Below, piece after piece: positions 27,138 through 36,937 of a stretch of 64,000 nt of DNA (position 1 is its first letter; every line of letters starts with the position of its first letter). The position numbers were made by a program, and so were the translations under genes. A model generated the notes under the pieces. It saw only the letters and a program-made list of their open reading frames with translations, was not told the origin of the DNA and made no database searches. The DNA is from Nocardioides szechwanensis (GTDB lineage Bacteria > Actinomycetota > Actinomycetes > Propionibacteriales > Nocardioidaceae), in the NCBI RefSeq assembly GCF_900103935.1, contig NZ_FNIC01000006.1, positions 186,001-250,000 on the forward strand, written 5' to 3'.

Positions 27138-27515
27138 CTAGAGCCCCTGCTCCTTGCGCAGCTGCTTCTGGCGGCGGTTGTAGTCGCGCATCCGCTGCGG
27201 GATGCCGACCACCGCGGCGTCGTATGACGGCACCTGGTGCTTGTTGGCGAAGTCGTGGGCCCACTTGACCGACGGGACCCGGCGCCGGGTCCACTCACCG
27301 TCGTGCGCCACCAGCAGCAGCGTCACGTCGCTGACCGCCGTACGAGGCTCGACGAAGCCCTCCACTCCGCGGCGCTCGGTGACGAACGCGTGCAGGTGCT
27401 CCTCGTCGACCTTGCTCGAGGCGCGCACCGTCGTGGAGCCGGTGCGCAGCGCGTCCTTGGCCGGCTTGCGCATGCGTGTGCTGGTGCCGCGACGGAAGCG
27501 GTCCATGAAACCCAT
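27138..27515 (-). CDS. Conserved hypothetical protein
   Basis: 125 residues, not assigned. A basic N-terminus (MGFMDRFRRGTSTRMRKPAKDALRTG) precedes a small alpha/beta region with VSDVTLLLVAHDGEWTRRRVPSVKWAHDFANKHQVPSYDAAVVGIPQRMRDYNRRQK. Oxidoreductase-like residues are not obvious. It is convergent with pepA (5-bp gap) and precedes a 160-bp region that should hold its own promoter and that of lpd. Confidence 0.7.
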   Translation of the reverse strand: MGFMDRFRRGTSTRMRKPAKDALRTGSTTVRASSKVDEEHLHAFVTERRGVEGFVEPRTAVSDVTLLLVAHDGEWTRRRVPSVKWAHDFANKHQVPSYDAAVVGIPQRMRDYNRRQKQLRKEQGL

Positions 27516-27675
27516 GCGCCTAGTCTGCCTGTAGGCAGGTCATTGCGTCCGCAGGAGGGCACACCGGACCGCATCGGAGCCATACCGAGGGCATGTCGTG
27601 CCGCCGTGAGGCCGGTGTTGTGACGCTCACGAGAAGTGCAAGGATGGTGCGACATTGACTCACGGAGGGACCAGC

Positions 27676-29067
27676 GTGACTGAGGCGGACTTCGACGTGC
27701 TCGTTCTCGGGGCGGGTTCGGGCGGCTACGCGTGTGCGCTCCGTGCTTCCCAGCTCGGCCTGAGCGTCGGCCTGGTCGAGAAGGGCAACCTCGGCGGCAC
27801 CTGTCTCCACGTCGGCTGCATCCCCACCAAGGCGCTGCTCCACGCGGCCGAGGTCGCCGACTCCGCCCGCGAGTCAGAGCAGTTCGGCGTCCGCGCCACG
27901 CTCGACGGCATCGACATGGCCGGGGTCAACTCCTACAAGGACGGCGTCGTCGCGCGCCTCTTCAAGGGACTGACCGGCCTGATCAGCTCGCGCGGCATCA
28001 CCGTCATCGAGGGTGAGGGCCGGGTCACCGGTGACCGCCAGGTCACGGTCGGCGACCGGGCCTACTCCGGCAAGCACCTCGTGCTCGCCTCCGGCTCCTA
28101 CTCCAAGTCGCTGCCCGGCCTCGACGTCGACGGCGAGCGGGTCATCACCTCCGAGCATGCGCTGCGACTCGACCGGGTACCCACCTCCGTGATCGTCCTC
28201 GGCGGTGGAGTCATCGGCTGCGAGTTCGCGAGCGTCTGGAAGAGCTTCGGCGCCGACGTCACGATCATCGAGGCACTGCCCCGTCTCGTCGCGGCCGAGG
28301 ACGAGGCGTCCTCGAAGGCCCTCGAGCGGGCCTTCCGCAAGCGCAAGATCGCCTTCCGCACCGGCACGCCGTTCCAGAGCGTCACGACCACCGACACCGG
28401 GGTGGCCGTGACGGTCGAGGGCGCCAACGGTGAGCAGAGCGTCATCGAGGCCGAGCTGCTGCTCGTCGCGGTCGGCCGCGGCCCGAGCACATCGGGTCTC
28501 GGCTACGAGGAGCTCGGCGTGGCGATGGACCGTGGCTTCGTGCTCGCCGACGAGCGCTGCCGCACCAACGTCGACGGCGTCTACGCCGTCGGCGACATCG
28601 TGCCCGGCCTCCAGCTGGCCCACCGCGGCTTCCAGCAGGGCATCTTCGTGGCCGAGGACATCGCCGGCCTCGACCCGCAGCCGATCGACGAGACCGGCAT
28701 CCCCCGGGTCACCTACAGCCACCCCGAGATCGCGTCGGTCGGGCTCAACGAGTCCGCGGCGGTCGAGGCCTACGGCGCCGACGGCATCGAGACGCTCACC
28801 TACGACCTGGGCGGCAACGGCAAGAGCCAGATCCTCAAGACCCAGGGCTTCGTCAAGCTCATCCGCCGCAAGGACGGTCCCGTCGTGGGCGTCCACCTCG
28901 TCGGTGACCGGGTCGGAGAGCTCATCGGCGAGGCCCAGCTGATCTACAACTGGGAAGCCCACGCCGAGGACGTCGCGCCGCTCGTCCACGCGCACCCCAC
29001 CCAGAACGAGGCACTCGGAGAGGCCCATCTCGCGCTCGCGGGCAAGCCTCTCCACGCCCACTCCTGA
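27676..29067 (+). CDS. lpd: Dihydrolipoyl dehydrogenase (E3)
   Basis: 463 residues. FAD-binding [19 protein letters not shown], redox pair Cys43/Cys48 in [19 protein letters not shown]-binding [25 protein letters not shown] site VYAVGDIV and the dimer-interface catalytic His-Glu in [18 protein letters not shown]. The enzyme reoxidises dihydrolipoyl groups on E2 proteins and the glycine-cleavage H protein, making NADH. GTG 27676 is chosen over TTG 27655 since CGGAGGG sits just before it. The sucB gene follows at 33 bp, so they form an operon. Confidence 0.95.
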   Translation: MTEADFDVLVLGAGSGGYACALRASQLGLSVGLVEKGNLGGTCLHVGCIPTKALLHAAEVADSARESEQFGVRATLDGIDMAGVNSYKDGVVARLFKGLTGLISSRGITVIEGEGRVTGDRQVTVGDRAYSGKHLVLASGSYSKSLPGLDVDGERVITSEHALRLDRVPTSVIVLGGGVIGCEFASVWKSFGADVTIIEALPRLVAAEDEASSKALERAFRKRKIAFRTGTPFQSVTTTDTGVAVTVEGANGEQSVIEAELLLVAVGRGPSTSGLGYEELGVAMDRGFVLADERCRTNVDGVYAVGDIVPGLQLAHRGFQQGIFVAEDIAGLDPQPIDETGIPRVTYSHPEIASVGLNESAAVEAYGADGIETLTYDLGGNGKSQILKTQGFVKLIRRKDGPVVGVHLVGDRVGELIGEAQLIYNWEAHAEDVAPLVHAHPTQNEALGEAHLALAGKPLHAHS

Positions 29068-29099
29068 CCACCGATCCCCATCACGAGCTAAGGAACTCC

Positions 29100-30884
29100 A
29101 TGGCCACCGAAGTCAACCTCCCGGCACTCGGCGAGTCCGTCACCGAGGGCACCGTCACGCGCTGGCTCAAGCAGGTCGGCGACAGTGTCGCCGTCGACGA
29201 GCCGCTGCTGGAGGTCTCCACCGACAAGGTCGACACCGAGATCCCCTCCCCCGTCGCGGGCACGCTGCTCGAGATCAAGGCCCAGGAGGACGACACCATC
29301 GAGGTGGGCGCGATCCTGGCGATCATCGGCGACGAGGGTGAGTCCGCCGGTGACTCCGGTGGCGAGTCGCAGGAGTCCGAGCCCGAGCCGGAGCCGGAGC
29401 CCGAGCCCGAGGAGAAGGCGGAGCCCGAGCCCGAGGAGCAGGCCCAGCCGGAGCCCGAGCCGGAGCAGCCCGCGGCGTCGTCTGAGGGCGACAGCGGCAG
29501 TGGCGGTGGAGGTGGCGGCGGTACGTCGGTCGTCCTGCCCGCCCTGGGCGAGTCGGTCACCGAGGGCACGGTCACCCGCTGGTTGAAGTCCGTCGGCGAC
29601 GACGTGGCGGTCGACGAGCCGTTGCTCGAGGTCTCCACCGACAAGGTCGACACCGAGATTCCGTCCCCCGTGGCCGGCAAGCTCCTGGAGATCAAGGTCG
29701 AGGAGGACGAGACCGTCGAGGTCGGTGCCGAGCTCGCCGTGATCGGGTCCGGCGACGCCACCCCCGCCAAGGCCGAGCCGCAGGCCGAGCCCAAGGACGA
29801 GGAGCCCGAGCCGGAGCCCGAGCCCGAGCCGGAGCCGGAGGAGAAGGCTGCCCCTGAGCCGGAGCCGGAGAAGAAACCGGAGCCCGCTCAGGAGACCAAG
29901 CCCGCCGCCGAGAAGGCGCCGGAGCCGAGCCCCGAGACGTCATCGGAGTCGTCGTCCTCGGAGGGCGCCGGCTACGTCACCCCGCTGGTCCGCAAGCTCG
30001 CCGCCCAGCACGACGTCGACCTGAGCGCGGTCACGGGCACCGGTGTCGGCGGCAGGATCCGCAAGCAGGACGTGCTCGACGCCGCCAAGGCCCGGCAGGC
30101 CCCGGCTCCCGCCGCTGCCGCCGCTGCCCCGTCGGCGCCCGCCGCCTCCGCCCCGAGCACGACGCCGTCGCCGTTGCGGGGCACCACCGAGAAGATCAGC
30201 CGGCTGCGCAAGATCATCGCCGAGCGGATGCTGGACTCCCTGCACTCGGGGGCCCAGCTCACCCAGGTCGTGGAGGTCGACGTCACCCGGATCGCCCGGC
30301 TGCGTGAGGCGTCCAAGGCCGACTTCCTGGCGCGCGAGGGCGTCAAGCTGTCCTACCTGCCGTTCTTCGCCAAGGCCTCGATCGACGCGCTGAAGGTGCA
30401 CCCCAAGCTCAACGCGACCATCGACACCGACGCGGGCACGATCACCTACTACGACCGCGAGAACCTCGCGTTCGCCGTCGACACCGAGAAGGGCCTGATC
30501 ACCCCGGTGGTCAAGGACGCCGGCGACCTGTCGATCGCCGGGCTGGCCAAGAAGATCGCCGACGTGGCCGAACGCACGCGGACCAACAAGATCGGTCCCG
30601 ACGAGCTCGGCGGCGGCACGTTCACGATCACCAACCTCGGCAGCGTCGGCGCCCTGTGGGACACGCCGATCATCAACAAGCCGCAGGTCGCCATCCTCGG
30701 CCCCGGCGCCGTCGTGAAGCGCCCCGTCGTGATCGACGACCCGGACCTCGGCGAGACCATCGCCGTACGCCACATGGTCTACCTCGCGCTCACCTACGAC
30801 CACCGCCTGGTCGACGGCGCCGACGCCGGCCGCTTCCTCCAGGACGTCAAGAAGCGCCTTGAAGCCGGCCAGTTCGAGATCTAG
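29100..30884 (+). CDS. sucB: 2-oxoglutarate dehydrogenase E2 (dihydrolipoamide succinyltransferase) with two lipoyl domains
   Basis: 594 residues. Two lipoyl domains share [17 protein letters not shown]; the lipoylated lysines are Lys43 and Lys182. They are joined by Glu-Pro-rich linkers (PEPEPEPE repeats at about 95-120 and 235-275). A peripheral-subunit binding domain ([34 protein letters not shown]) and the catalytic acyltransferase domain with the active-site [10 protein letters not shown] at the C-terminus follow. In actinobacteria this gene (SucB/DlaT type) can serve pyruvate and 2-oxoglutarate dehydrogenase complexes. LipA/LipB, encoded 6-9 kb downstream, supply its cofactor. Confidence 0.93.
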   Translation: MATEVNLPALGESVTEGTVTRWLKQVGDSVAVDEPLLEVSTDKVDTEIPSPVAGTLLEIKAQEDDTIEVGAILAIIGDEGESAGDSGGESQESEPEPEPEPEPEEKAEPEPEEQAQPEPEPEQPAASSEGDSGSGGGGGGGTSVVLPALGESVTEGTVTRWLKSVGDDVAVDEPLLEVSTDKVDTEIPSPVAGKLLEIKVEEDETVEVGAELAVIGSGDATPAKAEPQAEPKDEEPEPEPEPEPEPEEKAAPEPEPEKKPEPAQETKPAAEKAPEPSPETSSESSSSEGAGYVTPLVRKLAAQHDVDLSAVTGTGVGGRIRKQDVLDAAKARQAPAPAAAAAAPSAPAASAPSTTPSPLRGTTEKISRLRKIIAERMLDSLHSGAQLTQVVEVDVTRIARLREASKADFLAREGVKLSYLPFFAKASIDALKVHPKLNATIDTDAGTITYYDRENLAFAVDTEKGLITPVVKDAGDLSIAGLAKKIADVAERTRTNKIGPDELGGGTFTITNLGSVGALWDTPIINKPQVAILGPGAVVKRPVVIDDPDLGETIAVRHMVYLALTYDHRLVDGADAGRFLQDVKKRLEAGQFEI

Positions 30885-30895
30885 ACCCGCACCAC

Positions 30896-30932
30896 ACGTT
30901 GACCCGCCCGAAACTTTCGGGCGGGTCAACGT
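30896..30932. terminator. Perfect 18-bp palindromic terminator, copy 2
   Basis: Arms ACGTTGACCCGCCCGAAA and its exact complement around one base, between the convergent sucB and nrdB genes. The inner 33 bp equal the reverse complement of the hairpin at 19903-19935. Confidence 0.85.
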
Positions 30933-30941
30933 GCGATGGGG

Positions 30942-31955
30942 CTAGAACTCCTCGTCGAAGCCGACCGCCCCGGAGACGCCGACCTGGTAGGCCGAGACCT
31001 TGCGCTCGAAGAAGTTCGAGAGCTCCTGGACGTCCTGGAGCTCCATGAACGCGAGCGGGTTCTTGGAGCCGAAGATGACCGGCAGGTCGAGACGCTCCAT
31101 GCGCCGGTCGGCGACGTACTCCAGGTAGGAGCGCATGTCGGCAGTCGAGAGGCCTGCGACTCCCCCGCCCAGCAGGTCGTCGGCGAACTGCGCCTCGGCC
31201 TCGACCCCGTCGATCAGCATCTGCCGCACCTGCGCGGCCAGCTCGTCGTCGAACAGGTCCGGCTCCTCGGCCCGCACGGTGTCGACGACGTCGAACGCGA
31301 ACGCCATGTGCATCGACTCGTCGCGGAAGACCCAGTTGGTGCCCGAGGCCAGCCCGTTGAGCAGCCCGCGCGAGCGCAGGAAGTAGACGTAGGCGAACGC
31401 GCCGTAGAAGAACAGGCCCTCGATCACCGCCGCGAAGCAGATCAGGTTGAGCAGGAACTTGCGACGGTGCTCCCTGGTCTGCAGCTCGTCGAGCTCGAAG
31501 ACCGAGTCGATCCAGTGGAAGCAGAAGTCGGCCTTGGCCTTGATGGAGGGGATGTTGTCGACCGCCGCGAACGCCTCGTGCCGCTCGGTCTCGTCGGGCA
31601 CGTAGGTGTCGAGCAGGGTCAGGTAGAACTGCACGTGCACCGCCTCCTCGAAGAGCTGGCGCGACAGGTAGAGCCGGCCCTCCGGTGAGTTGATGTGCTG
31701 GTAGAGGTTGAGCACCAGGTTATTGGCCACGATCGTGTCGCCGGTCGCGAAGAACGCCACCAGCCTCGACACCAGGTGCCGTTCGGCGGCGGTGAGCCGC
31801 TGCAGGTCCTTGAGATCGGAGTGCAGGTCCACCTCCTCGACCGTCCAGGTGTTCTTGATCGCGTCGCGGTAGCGGTCGTAGAAGTGCGGGTAGCGCATCG
31901 GTCGCAGGGTCAGGTTCATACCCGGGTCGAGCAGCATCTGGTCGGTGGCGGTCAC
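30942..31955 (-). CDS. nrdB: Ribonucleoside-diphosphate reductase, beta subunit
   Basis: 337 residues of the R2 ferritin-like fold. Metal-site segments are seen in order: VEEVDLHSDLKDLQRLTAAERHLVSRLVAFFATGD, LFEEAVHVQFYLTLLDTY with the E-x2-H ligands, and FVFRDESMHMAFAF, the second E-x2-H motif. The C-terminus (SGAVGFDEEF) is acidic and aromatic, as needed to dock on the alpha subunit. It holds the radical cofactor of class I reductase. GTG start, four-base overlap with nrdA. NrdB rather than NrdF is inferred from the partner and the B12-riboswitch context. Confidence 0.92.
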   Translation of the reverse strand: MTATDQMLLDPGMNLTLRPMRYPHFYDRYRDAIKNTWTVEEVDLHSDLKDLQRLTAAERHLVSRLVAFFATGDTIVANNLVLNLYQHINSPEGRLYLSRQLFEEAVHVQFYLTLLDTYVPDETERHEAFAAVDNIPSIKAKADFCFHWIDSVFELDELQTREHRRKFLLNLICFAAVIEGLFFYGAFAYVYFLRSRGLLNGLASGTNWVFRDESMHMAFAFDVVDTVRAEEPDLFDDELAAQVRQMLIDGVEAEAQFADDLLGGGVAGLSTADMRSYLEYVADRRMERLDLPVIFGSKNPLAFMELQDVQELSNFFERKVSAYQVGVSGAVGFDEEF

Positions 31956-34330
31956 TGGCAGGCCTCGCAGTTCTCAGGGTTCTCGAGCGAGCAGGCCAAG
32001 GCCTCGTCGTCGCTCATGGTCAGGGGTATGGCGACCGGCGCGTTGACGCTGGTCGTCGTCTGGGTGATCCGGGTGGCGGGACGCGAACGCAGGTAGTACG
32101 TCGTCTTCAGCCCGGCCTTCCAGGCGTGGAGGTACATCGACGACAGCTTGCCGATCGACGGACCGGCCAGGAACAGGTTGAGGGACTGGCTCTGGTCGAT
32201 GTACGGCGACCGCGCGGCCGCCATGTCGATCAGCGCCCGCTGAGGCAGCTCCCACGCCGTACGGAACAGCAGCCGCACGTCGTCCGGCAGCTCACGGATC
32301 CCCTGCACCGAGCCCTCGGCCCGCTTGATCGCCTCACGCACCTCGGGCGTCCACAGCCCGAGCGCCTTGAGCTCGCGGGTCAGCGCGGCGTTGACCTGGA
32401 GGAACTCCCCCGAGAGCGTCTCGCGCTTGAACAGGTTGGACACCTGCGGCTCGATGCACTCGTAGCAGCCCGCGATCGACGCGATCGTTGCCGTCGGCGC
32501 GATCGCCACGAGCAGCGAGTTGCGCAGCCCGTTCTCGGCGATGTCGGCGCGCAGCGCCGCCCACCGCTCCGTCTGGCTGCCGGTGACGTCCCACAGGTCC
32601 GGCTGGAGTACGCCGGTCGCCGCACGCGTCTCGTCGTACGACGGATGGGCGCCGTGGCGCCGCGCCAGCTCGCACGACACCTCGAGCGCGGTCAGGTAGA
32701 TCTCCTCCGAGATCCGGGTCGACAGCTCCTGCGCCTCGTCGGAGTCGAAGGCCAGCCGCAGCGCGAAGAACACGTCCTGCAGCCCCATCAGCCCGAGCCC
32801 GACCGGCCGCCAGCGCGGGTTGGAGGCCGCCGACTCCACGCTCGGGTAGAAGTTGATGTCGATGACGCGGTCGAGCAACGGGACCGCCGTACGCACCGTC
32901 TCGCGCAGCTTGTCCCAGTCCATGCCCTCGCGCGTCACGTGCTGCGCGAGGTTGACCGAACCCAGGTTGCACACCGCGGTCTCGCCGTCGGAGGAGACCT
33001 CGATGATCTCGGTGCACAGGTTGGACAGGTGCACGACTGGCCCGCCCGGCGTGTCGCGGGTCTGGTTGCAGGTGCGGTTGGCGGCGTCCTTGAACGTCAT
33101 CCAGCCGTTGCCGGTCTGCGCGAGCGTGCGCATCATCCGGGCGTAGAGGTCACGCGCCTTCACCTGCCGCACGTAGCGGCCCTCGGCCTCCACGCGGCGG
33201 TAGGCCTCGTCGAACGCCGGCCCCCACAGGTCGGGCAGCTCCGGCGCCTGGTCGGGGTCGACCAGTGACCACACCTCGTCGGCCTCGACCCGGCGCATGA
33301 ACTCGTCGGGCACCCAGTTGGCCAGGTTGAGGTTGTGGGTACGACGGGCGTCCTCACCGGTGTTGTCGCGGAGCTCCAGGAACTCCTCGACGTCCGGGTG
33401 CCAGGGCTCGAGGTAGACGCAGGCAGCCCCCTTGCGGCGACCGCCCTGGTTGACGGCGGCGACCGAGCTGTCGAGCGTGCGCAGGAACGGCACGATCCCG
33501 TTGGACTGGCCGTTGGTGCCGCGGATCAGTGCTCCGCGCGAGCGCACCCGCGAGAACGCGATCCCGATCCCGCCGGCGAACTTCGACAGCTTGGCGACCT
33601 GGGCGTAGCGCCCGTAGATCGAGTCGAGGTCGTCGCGCGGGCTGTCGACGAGGTAGCACGACGACATCTGCGTGTGCCGGGTGCCGGAGTTGAACAGGGT
33701 CGGCGACGACGGCAGGTAGGCCAACGACGACATCAGCCGGTAGAACCGGATGGCCTCCCCCGGGCTCTGGGCGAGACCGCACGCGACGCGGAGCAGGAAG
33801 TACTGCGGCGTCTCGATCACCTGCCGGGTCGACGGGTGCCGCAGCAGGTAGCGGTCGTAGACCGTGCGCAGCCCGAAGTACTCGAAGCGCTGGTCACCGG
33901 CGGGGTCCACCGCGAAGTCCAGCTTGCGGGCGTTGTCCTTCACGAACGACGCCGTCTCGTCGCCGATCAGCCCCTCGGCGTGACCGAGCGACACCGACTG
34001 GCTGAACGACGCGACCCCCTGGTTGCGGACCTCCTTCTCGACGTAGCCGGCCAGCAGCCGGCCCGCGAGCCGGGAGTACTGCGGCTCCTCGCCGATCATC
34101 TCCGCGGCCGTCTGGATCGACAACCGGTCCAGCTCCGCGGTGGTCGCGCCGTCGTAGAGCCCGCTGATCGTGCGGGTCGCGACCCGCATCGGGTCCACGT
34201 CGGCCAGGTCGCGCGCGACCCGGTCCACCGCCTTGACGATCTTGTTGACGTCGACCGGCTCGCTGTCGCCGTTGCGCTTGCGCACGCTCATGGTCGTGCG
34301 CGTCTCGGTGCCCAGATCTGTGACCGTCAT
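31952..34330 (-). CDS. nrdA: Ribonucleoside-diphosphate reductase, alpha subunit
   Basis: 792 residues. An ATP-cone (TTMSVRKRNGDSEPVDVNKIVKAVDRVARDL) at the N-terminus supports allosteric control. Catalytic-domain blocks: YFLLRVACGLA, SPTLFNSGTRHTQMSSCYLVDS, GGIGIAFSRVRSRGALIRGTNGQSNGIVPFLR, NLCTEI, SVNLAQ and the ATIASIAGCYECIEP stretch. The C-terminal ENCEACQ carries the redox cysteine pair. ATG 34330 is used because GGAGAGAG lies before it; longer frames run through the riboswitch. The enzyme makes deoxynucleotides; the leader suggests repression when cobalamin is present. Confidence 0.95.
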   Translation of the reverse strand: MTVTDLGTETRTTMSVRKRNGDSEPVDVNKIVKAVDRVARDLADVDPMRVATRTISGLYDGATTAELDRLSIQTAAEMIGEEPQYSRLAGRLLAGYVEKEVRNQGVASFSQSVSLGHAEGLIGDETASFVKDNARKLDFAVDPAGDQRFEYFGLRTVYDRYLLRHPSTRQVIETPQYFLLRVACGLAQSPGEAIRFYRLMSSLAYLPSSPTLFNSGTRHTQMSSCYLVDSPRDDLDSIYGRYAQVAKLSKFAGGIGIAFSRVRSRGALIRGTNGQSNGIVPFLRTLDSSVAAVNQGGRRKGAACVYLEPWHPDVEEFLELRDNTGEDARRTHNLNLANWVPDEFMRRVEADEVWSLVDPDQAPELPDLWGPAFDEAYRRVEAEGRYVRQVKARDLYARMMRTLAQTGNGWMTFKDAANRTCNQTRDTPGGPVVHLSNLCTEIIEVSSDGETAVCNLGSVNLAQHVTREGMDWDKLRETVRTAVPLLDRVIDINFYPSVESAASNPRWRPVGLGLMGLQDVFFALRLAFDSDEAQELSTRISEEIYLTALEVSCELARRHGAHPSYDETRAATGVLQPDLWDVTGSQTERWAALRADIAENGLRNSLLVAIAPTATIASIAGCYECIEPQVSNLFKRETLSGEFLQVNAALTRELKALGLWTPEVREAIKRAEGSVQGIRELPDDVRLLFRTAWELPQRALIDMAAARSPYIDQSQSLNLFLAGPSIGKLSSMYLHAWKAGLKTTYYLRSRPATRITQTTTSVNAPVAIPLTMSDDEALACSLENPENCEACQ

Positions 34331-34459
34331 GTCTCTCTCCTCGCGAGATCGGTCCTGACGGTCCGGGGTCTGCGAGGGGGACGACGGCACGAGGGCAGGG
34401 CGCCGTCGTACGAGCCGTCGGCCGTCCCACGAGGCCTCGGACCACCACACCCGGCGGGT

Positions 34460-34647
34460 GCGGTGCGCTGGCAGGTCTTCGGACTCGTGGGCATGACGCT
34501 CGACCCCTACTGACCGTCGCTTCCCAGGTCTCGCACCCAGTGCTTCGTGACGGCGTTCGTTCCCACTCACCGCTGCGGGGCAGTCCCGGAGTCTCACCGG
34601 GTTCCCTCTTGCCTCGACCCGTCTGGATGATGGGCCGAACCAGCTGC
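34460..34647 (-). promoter_or_regulatory. Cobalamin (AdoCbl-type) riboswitch in the nrdAB leader
   Basis: Read on the minus strand, the element has the canonical blocks: GGGAACCCGGTGAGACTCC, then GGGACTGCCCCGCAGCGGTG, and near its 3' end the B12 box GAGTCCGAAGACCTGCC at 34470-34486. GCTGG near the 5' edge pairs with CCAGC at the 3' edge to close P1. It lies about 130 nt upstream of the nrdA start. Class I nrdAB genes under a B12 riboswitch are known from Streptomyces. Edges are estimated by eye. Confidence 0.9.
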
Positions 34648-34652
34648 GTCGG

Positions 34653-34699
34653 CCACCATATGTAGTGGCGCCTGCGATCTCCGGGACCACATGTTGGGT
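34653..34699. promoter_or_regulatory. Two NrdR-box-like palindromes upstream of the nrdA riboswitch
   Basis: Box 1 at 34653-34668 reads CCACCATATGTAGTGG, close to the NrdR consensus acaCwATATaTwGtgt. Box 2 at 34684-34699 (GGACCACATGTTGGGT) is weaker. Their centres are 31 bp apart, the spacing known for paired NrdR boxes (about three helical turns). They lie in the divergent promoter region between nrdA and the epimerase gene, so the promoter for either could be affected. Confidence 0.6.
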
Positions 34700-34736
34700 C
34701 GGCGTGTCGGTTGCTCCGCATGGCAGGGTGGACGGC

Positions 34737-35636
34737 ATGGCCTCCCTCTCGATCGTCCTCGCCGGAGGCTCCGGCTTCCTCGGCACCCACCTGCGAGACG
34801 AGCTGCTGCGCCGCGGCCACACCGTCACCACGCTCGTACGTCGGGCCGCGGAGGGCGCGGGCGAGTCGACGTGGGACCCCTACCAGGGCGTCGTCGACCA
34901 CGACCTGGTCGCGAGCGCCGACGCGGTGGTCAACCTGGCCGGCTCCCCCACCGCGGGCAACCCGCACTCCAAGACCTGGGCGCGTGACCTGCGCGCCAGC
35001 CGGGTGCGCACCACGCGGGCCCTGGCCGACGCGATCGCGGCCGCCGACACGCCGCCGGCGTTCCTCGCCGGCAACGGCATCTCCTACTACGGCGACCACG
35101 GGAGCCAGGTCCTCACCGAGAGCTCCGACAGCCGCGGGCACGCGCTGCTCACGCAGGTGACGCGCGAGTGGCAGGCCGCGGCCGACCCGGCCGTCGACGC
35201 CGGCGCCCGGGTCTGCATCCTGCGCACGTCCCCGGTGATGGACCGGCGCAGCGCGCCACTCAAGCAGCTGCGCACCGTCTTCAAGACCGGCCTCGGCGCC
35301 CGCCTCGGCGACGGCCGCCAGCACATGGCGATGATCTCGCTGCGCGACTGGGTCGACGCGGTCGCGCACCTCGCCGAGCACCCGTCGGCGTCAGGCGCGT
35401 TCAACCTGTGCTGCGCCGAGACGCCCACCAACGCGGAGTTCACCAAGGCGCTGGCGAAGGCTCTCTCCCGCCCGGCGTTCGCCGTGGTGCCCGGCCCGCT
35501 GCTCAAGGTCGGGGCCGGCGAGATGGCCCCCGAGCTGCTCGGCTCCCTCAACGTCCGCCCCGCCGCCCTCGAGGCGTCCGGCTACGCGATCCAGGACCGC
35601 GACGTCCACGCCGTGCTCCACACGGCACTGGCCTAG
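34737..35636 (+). CDS. TIGR01777-type NAD-dependent epimerase/dehydratase (SDR39U1-like)
   Basis: 299 residues. Rossmann start SIVLAGGSGFLGTHLRDELLRRGHTVTTLVRR, then family blocks VNLAGSPTAG, SRVRTTRALADAI, GISYYGDHG, REWQAAADPA, RTSPVMDRRSAPLKQL, RQHMAMISLRDWVDAV and NLCCAETPTNAEFTKALAKAL. The TIGR01777 family lacks a defined reaction. A homologue sits between sucB and lipB in mycobacteria, so the position is conserved even though nrdAB intervenes here. ATG 34737 begins directly at the Rossmann strand. Its stop overlaps the convergent lipoprotein stop by four bases. Confidence 0.88.
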   Translation: MASLSIVLAGGSGFLGTHLRDELLRRGHTVTTLVRRAAEGAGESTWDPYQGVVDHDLVASADAVVNLAGSPTAGNPHSKTWARDLRASRVRTTRALADAIAAADTPPAFLAGNGISYYGDHGSQVLTESSDSRGHALLTQVTREWQAAADPAVDAGARVCILRTSPVMDRRSAPLKQLRTVFKTGLGARLGDGRQHMAMISLRDWVDAVAHLAEHPSASGAFNLCCAETPTNAEFTKALAKALSRPAFAVVPGPLLKVGAGEMAPELLGSLNVRPAALEASGYAIQDRDVHAVLHTALA

Positions 35637-36130
35637 GAGCCTGCGGAGACGGACGCGACGCGCCACCGGCCTGCGACGCGCCACATCGTCACCCGCCGGG
35701 TGCCGACCTGCCCGCGCGGCAGCAGCCAGGTTCGCGACCCCGAGCGGGCCTCGGCCCGGGCCAGCCGCTCGGTCACCACGAACGTGACCCGACCCGGCGC
35801 GCGTGCCACCGCCGCGCCCGCCAGGACCTGCACGTCCAGCGGCGCGACGGTGAGGCCCCGTGCCGACCACGACCTCAGCATCGCCAGGTCCCGCGCCCCG
35901 GCCGCCGACCCCGCGACGTAGAGCGACCGCAGCGCGTGAGGATCACCTGCCGCCCAGGCAGCGGCACGCCGCCGGTCCCAGGCGTGCAGGAGGGCGACCG
36001 GGGACCGGCCCGGCACCGCGGGGCCCGCGACCGGCGCATCGGTCGGCACGGTCGCGGGCGGGTCGGGCGTGCACCCCGCGACCGTCACCACGAGGGCGAG
36101 GGCCGCGAGCGTCGTACGGGATCGGGACAT
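35633..36130 (-). CDS. Putative lipoprotein
   Basis: 165 residues. Signal [16 protein letters not shown] with lipobox VAGC puts the lipidated Cys at 20. The mature part starts Pro/Thr-rich ([17 protein letters not shown]), then has an SnoaL/NTF2-like feel: [26 protein letters not shown] followed by beta-rich segments ending in [15 protein letters not shown]. Function unknown; the fold guess is weak. It runs against its neighbours, convergent with the epimerase and divergent from lipB with 73 bp between. Confidence 0.75.
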   Translation of the reverse strand: MSRSRTTLAALALVVTVAGCTPDPPATVPTDAPVAGPAVPGRSPVALLHAWDRRRAAAWAAGDPHALRSLYVAGSAAGARDLAMLRSWSARGLTVAPLDVQVLAGAAVARAPGRVTFVVTERLARAEARSGSRTWLLPRGQVGTRRVTMWRVAGRWRVASVSAGS

Positions 36131-36203
36131 GCGTGGACTCCTACCCACCTCGCGAGGTGCCGCCGCGGTTGTCCACAGGCACCGCCCGAGTAACCTCGAG
36201 CGC

Positions 36204-36920
36204 GTGAGTGACCTCCGTTTCGAGCAGGTCGGCCTCGGCGCCGACGCGGTCGACTACCTCGCTGCCTGGAACCTCCAGCGCGACGTGCACGCCCGGGTCG
36301 TCGACAAGAGCCAGCCCGACACCGTCCTGCTGCTCGAGCACCCGCCTGTCTTCACCGCGGGCAAGCGCACCGAGCCCCACGAGCGACCGGCCGACCCCGG
36401 CGGCGCCGAGGTCATCGACGTCGACCGCGGCGGCAAGATCACCTTCCACGGTCCCGGCCAGCTGGTCGGCTACCCGATCGTCACCCTGCCCGACCACGTC
36501 AAGGTCGTCGACTACGTACGCCGCGTCGAGGAGGCCCTGATCGGGGTGTGCGCCGACCTCGGCGTGGTCACCGCGCGGGTGCCCGGCCGCAGCGGAGTGT
36601 GGCTGCACGCCGACGGCCGCGGCCCCGAGCGCAAGGTCGCCGCGATCGGGATCCGGGTCAGCCGCGGCGTGACGATGCACGGCTTCTCGCTCAACTGCGA
36701 CGTCGACCTCGGCTGGTACGACCGGTTCGTCCCCTGCGGCATCGCCGACGCCGGCGTCACCACGCTGACGCAGGAGGTCGGCCGGCCGGTGACCGTGCGC
36801 GACGTGCTGCCGTCCGTGGAGCGGCACCTCGCCGACCTCCTCGCCTGGGGCCCCTACGTCGCGACCCCCGACTACGAGCCGCGGCCGCTGGCTCCACGGA
36901 TCGAGCTGCTCACTCCCTGA
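36204..36920 (+). CDS. lipB: Octanoyl-[acyl-carrier-protein]:protein N-octanoyltransferase
   Basis: 238 residues. Family blocks: [33 protein letters not shown], then [23 protein letters not shown] with active-site Lys144 and RFVPCGI with catalytic Cys178. It moves octanoate from acyl carrier protein to lipoyl domains, the first step of lipoate synthesis; LipA then inserts sulfur. GTG 36204 is chosen because the protein then starts at the usual family position. In mycobacteria lipB and lipA are adjacent; here an ABC exporter lies between them. Confidence 0.95.
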   Translation: MSDLRFEQVGLGADAVDYLAAWNLQRDVHARVVDKSQPDTVLLLEHPPVFTAGKRTEPHERPADPGGAEVIDVDRGGKITFHGPGQLVGYPIVTLPDHVKVVDYVRRVEEALIGVCADLGVVTARVPGRSGVWLHADGRGPERKVAAIGIRVSRGVTMHGFSLNCDVDLGWYDRFVPCGIADAGVTTLTQEVGRPVTVRDVLPSVERHLADLLAWGPYVATPDYEPRPLAPRIELLTP

Positions 36921-36937
36921 CGCGTGTCTGTCCCTCC

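Noticed and set aside
25252..27294. 680-codon minus-strand frame over pepA
   Set aside because: Overlaps pepA and the gcvT N-terminus; no recognisable domain, while pepA is clear on the other strand.
34331..34831. N-terminal extension of nrdA through the leader
   Set aside because: This stretch is the cobalamin riboswitch; the protein family starts at the ATP-cone and the ATG at 34330 has a ribosome site.
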